Shown here one piece after another: positions 24,146 through 26,546 of a DNA stretch of 26,546 nucleotides. The translations under genes were made by a program, and so were the position numbers. The notes under the pieces were generated by a model. The model saw nothing but the letters and a program-made list of their open reading frames with translations, made no database searches and was not told the DNA's origin. Each line of letters starts with the position of its first letter. The first letter of the stretch is position 1. This stretch comes from Bacteroidales bacterium. Lineage in GTDB: Bacteria; Bacteroidota; Bacteroidia; Bacteroidales; FEN-979. The stretch spans positions 1 to 26,546 of the forward strand of contig JALNZC010000051.1 in assembly GCA_023229525.1 (NCBI GenBank). The letters run 5' to 3'.

Positions 24146-24153
24146 CAAATGTA
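24146..24153 (-). promoter_or_regulatory. Candidate -7 box of the 723-aa T9SS protein gene
   Basis: TACATTTG on the minus strand fits TAnnTTTG exactly, 63 bases before the ATG at 24083. No clear -33 element. Confidence 0.4.
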
Positions 24154-24337
24154 TATCCGTTAGGAGCCGGTATCCTAATTTATACGGTAATAGAATGGTA
24201 GACGGGAACAATTTTATTGTTCTTGGGGAATTGCTGTCTTAAGTTTTGAAAGCTAATGTATTAGACTCTAAAACCAGGTATTAGGCAAGTGTAATTCCGG
24301 TAAAACAAGTAGTGGATGAGAAGAATTTGATGTTTTG

Positions 24338-26140
24338 TTATATGCTTCGGATGAAATCCTCAAGGATGATATCTTTATCAATTTTCAATTTTTTACGGAT
24401 ATGATAACGTATTGTTTTTACCGATTCGGGCTGAATGTTTAACATCTTGGCGATTTCATGATTTCTGAGATTAATTCTCAGGTATGCGCACATCCTCAGT
24501 TCATTTTCAGTTATTTCAGGATAACGGTTTTTAATATCGCTAAAGAAATTACGGTGGACTTTTACAAACAGTTCCTTAAAATGAGTCCAATCCTTATCCT
24601 GATTGAGATTTTCTTTTAAAATATTTTTCAGGTCGTTATAGGGTTCCCGGCCAATGGCATCTTTTCTGAAGTACAGTTCATTCAGGTTATTAATATCAAC
24701 TAAAATTTCATTTTTTGAAATAAGTTGAAGTGAAGAAGATGTAAGTTCCCTGTTCATCGCTTCGATCTCGGATGTTAAACGAAGGTTTTCGAGGTGATTT
24801 ATTTTTTGATCGGCAATCATTTTTTCGTTCAGGTGCAGGTTTTCCAATTCTGTGAGCCTAACAGATTTTTTCAGGTTTTTATAAACCAGCCGGATTAAAA
24901 CACCGATCAGGATGACCAATAGCACGAATAATCCAAAAGAGACAGATAAAAAAAGGGATTGTTTTTTTGTCACATTATATTTCTCCTGAAGGATTTTTAT
25001 TTCATATTCTTTTTTCTGAAGGTCATATTTCCATTGAAGGTCAGCAATTTGCTTACGGGTCTCTCCATTGAGAATTTCGTTCTGAATATTGATGAACTCT
25101 TTGTAGAATTCCAAGGAGAGTTTATGGTTGTACTTTTTTTCATAGATTTCCGACAATGACCTGAGCGCCAACATCTCCCCTTCCTTCAATCCGATTTTCT
25201 TAAAAATAACCAACCCGTTTTTTACATATTCCTCGGCTTTTTCGTGGTTACCGGTATCAAAAAATAAAGCCCCCCGATTATAGAGTGCACTCCCCGTCAA
25301 TCTTTGATTATTCATATCTTTCGATAGGTGAATTGCCCGGTCAAGGAAATCCGCAGCCTCCCGTAAATTGCCATTTTTTCTGCAGGCATTGCTCATATTG
25401 ATATAGGTGGACACAATCTGGACGGAATCCTGGATCTTACTGAAAGTTTGCAGGGATTGTTTATAATAATAATTGGCTTTGGCCACATTGTTTTTCTCAA
25501 CGTAGCATCCCGCAATATTCAGTTTTATTACTGCCTGTTCTCTTTCTTTGCCCAAGTTCCGGAAAATCTCATCAGCTTTGTTGTAATAAGTGATTGATTT
25601 ATCATACTCTTTTAAATTGGAGTATACCAACCCCAGTCCGTTATAAACTACCCCGATATCATGTTTATCGCCCGTCTCTTCAAAAATATTTAATGCCGCC
25701 TTCAATGCAACCATGGCTCTATAATAATCGTCCTTATCGAGGTATAAGTTGGCAATTACGTTATAAGCTTTTGCTATCAATATTTTATTTTTCAATAACC
25801 CGGCCATTATCTGTGCTTTTTTACAATAGGGCATAACACTATCCGGTTTCCCGAGATCAAGATAACAGGATGCTTTGTAATAAAAGGATTTTGCCAGGGC
25901 ATTACTGTCGTGTAAAGCAGTTGCAATAACAATGGCTTTATTGATATAACCTAACCGCTTTACAGGAATTTTATAATAATTTGTATTAATGGAGTCTAAC
26001 AACCCCTTTAACGTTTGTCTTTGAATCGCGGTAGCCCGATCATCTTTTTGATCATGTCGTTTTAAAACAATCCATAGTACGGAAAGAATCAATATTAGTA
26101 TGACCGAAGAAACCAACAGAAGGATGTGTTTCTTTTTCAT
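24338..26140 (-). CDS. Membrane-bound TPR regulator with C-terminal LuxR-type HTH
   Basis: A 600-aa protein in a layout common in Bacteroidetes. A first membrane segment covers about residues 6-26 (LLLVSSVILILILSVLWIVL). Residues about 40-375 are TPR repeats (for example AKAYNVIANLYLDKDDYYRA, GVVYNGLGLVYSNLKEYDKS). A second membrane segment is at about 395-418 (FGLFVLLVILIGVLIRLVY). A coiled coil follows (about 425-490), then a C-terminal HTH (about 535-600) with ITENELRMCAYLRINL and EIAKMLNIQPESVKTIRYHI. If the TPRs are periplasmic, it could sense an envelope signal and act on DNA from the membrane. No response-regulator receiver or kinase motifs are seen. Targets are unknown; the neighbouring secreted protein is a possible one by position only. 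Confidence 0.82.
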   Translation of the reverse strand: MKKKHILLLVSSVILILILSVLWIVLKRHDQKDDRATAIQRQTLKGLLDSINTNYYKIPVKRLGYINKAIVIATALHDSNALAKSFYYKASCYLDLGKPDSVMPYCKKAQIMAGLLKNKILIAKAYNVIANLYLDKDDYYRAMVALKAALNIFEETGDKHDIGVVYNGLGLVYSNLKEYDKSITYYNKADEIFRNLGKEREQAVIKLNIAGCYVEKNNVAKANYYYKQSLQTFSKIQDSVQIVSTYINMSNACRKNGNLREAADFLDRAIHLSKDMNNQRLTGSALYNRGALFFDTGNHEKAEEYVKNGLVIFKKIGLKEGEMLALRSLSEIYEKKYNHKLSLEFYKEFINIQNEILNGETRKQIADLQWKYDLQKKEYEIKILQEKYNVTKKQSLFLSVSFGLFVLLVILIGVLIRLVYKNLKKSVRLTELENLHLNEKMIADQKINHLENLRLTSEIEAMNRELTSSSLQLISKNEILVDINNLNELYFRKDAIGREPYNDLKNILKENLNQDKDWTHFKELFVKVHRNFFSDIKNRYPEITENELRMCAYLRINLRNHEIAKMLNIQPESVKTIRYHIRKKLKIDKDIILEDFIRSI

Positions 26141-26308
26141 TCAGATATTTTTGGGCTGACTCGCCGATCCGATTATTTGCAACGGCAAGATACCGAAAAA
26201 ATTAATCCATTTGATCCCTCACTATAAAACCCAATCCCAGATTTTTCGTCAATAAAATCCCAATGTTTGCCGGAGATCAGTAAGATAAAAAGCTTAATGA
26301 AGCTAAAC

Positions 26309-26341
26309 GCTTATCTGATCCTTATCTGACGCTTAACTGAT
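26309..26341. repeat. Three 11-base near-direct repeats upstream of the TPR/HTH gene
   Basis: GCTTATCTGAT, CCTTATCTGAC and GCTTAACTGAT follow one another without spacers. An 11-base period is close to one helical turn, so a protein could bind all three on one face. They sit about 170-200 bases upstream of the regulator's ATG. Confidence 0.5.
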
Positions 26342-26470
26342 GAAAGCATGGACAGAGCATGAAGGATGATTGATAAGAGTCTGATGGAAAAATTGAAAAC
26401 AGACAAATAATTGGATACAAATTATAGATTGTATACATGTTAGGTTTTCCTGAGTTTTTATAAAAGTTAT

Positions 26471-26493
26471 CTTAGTACATGACAATTTTTTAT
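26471..26493. repeat. Terminal-repeat-like sequence at the right edge (partner of 101-123)
   Basis: CTTAGTACATGACAATTTTT on the plus strand matches, in inverted orientation, the sequence that truncates aroK at the left edge. Both read out of the window, so the window could lie between two copies of the same mobile element. Confidence 0.35.
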
Positions 26494-26546
26494 CTATTTG
26501 ATATTCAATATATTATGTTAATAACTTGGTCATAAGTTTTCTAAGA

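Larger units (their letters stand above)
26141..26546. other. Gene-free right end of the window
   Basis: No ORF of note. It holds the upstream region of the TPR/HTH gene, a cluster of 11-base direct repeats at 26309-26341, and the inverted repeat copy at 26471-26493. The rest is AT-rich sequence in which I see nothing further. Confidence 0.6.

Noticed and set aside
1..26546. CRISPR array, tRNA/rRNA genes, phage or plasmid genes
   Set aside because: No regularly spaced repeats, no tRNA-like cloverleaf or rRNA sequence, and no phage or replication genes were seen.

Overview
The window looks like a Bacteroidota (Bacteroidetes) chromosome fragment. Evidence: two proteins with type IX secretion (Por) C-terminal sorting domains, a FISUMP-domain surface protein, a DAHP synthase-chorismate mutase fusion, TPR-transmembrane-HTH regulator architecture, and several TAnnTTTG -7 promoter boxes. 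Base composition is uneven. The aromatic operon and the surface-protein genes are AT-rich, while the his and met blocks (about 10.15-21.7 kb) are visibly richer in GC.

Layout. (1) 1-5870, minus strand: a phenylalanine/shikimate operon, read right to left as Phe-rich leader peptide and attenuator, a possible 50-aa ORF, pheA (prephenate dehydratase), a class I aminotransferase, DAHP synthase/chorismate mutase, aroB, aroD, aroK. aroB carries a one-base frameshift near 1463-1465, and aroK ends about 20 residues early, exactly where a short repeat begins that recurs inverted at the right end of the window. (2) 5940-8850, minus strand: a FISUMP lipocalin-free secreted protein and a T9SS-sorted secreted protein. 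(3) 8885-9977, plus strand: an ACT-domain regulator-like gene preceded by a degenerate tandem copy of its own promoter and 5' end. (4) 10152-17304, minus strand: a complete histidine operon hisG-D-C-B-H-A-F-IE with tight overlaps, headed by a His-rich leader peptide (five consecutive His codons) and an attenuator. (5) 17356-21715, plus strand: a divergent methionine operon with a SAM riboswitch, an unrecognised 42-codon ORF, an aspartokinase remnant reduced to its first ~16 residues plus the ACT region, metY, metX and homoserine dehydrogenase. (6) 21788-26140, minus strand: a T9SS-sorted secreted protein of unknown function and a membrane-bound TPR/HTH regulator.

How it works together. The window is mainly amino-acid biosynthesis with three cis-acting RNA controls. 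The phe and his attenuators share one design: a short segment inside the last codons of the leader ORF is nearly a copy of the 3' arm of the terminator, so it can pair with the terminator's 5' arm when the ribosome stalls upstream on Phe or His codons. The met operon instead uses a SAM-I type aptamer, which opens directly onto a small ORF of unknown role. tyrA, aroE, aroA, aroC and a full aspartokinase are not present here.

All assignments come from reading motifs by eye. No database search was run.
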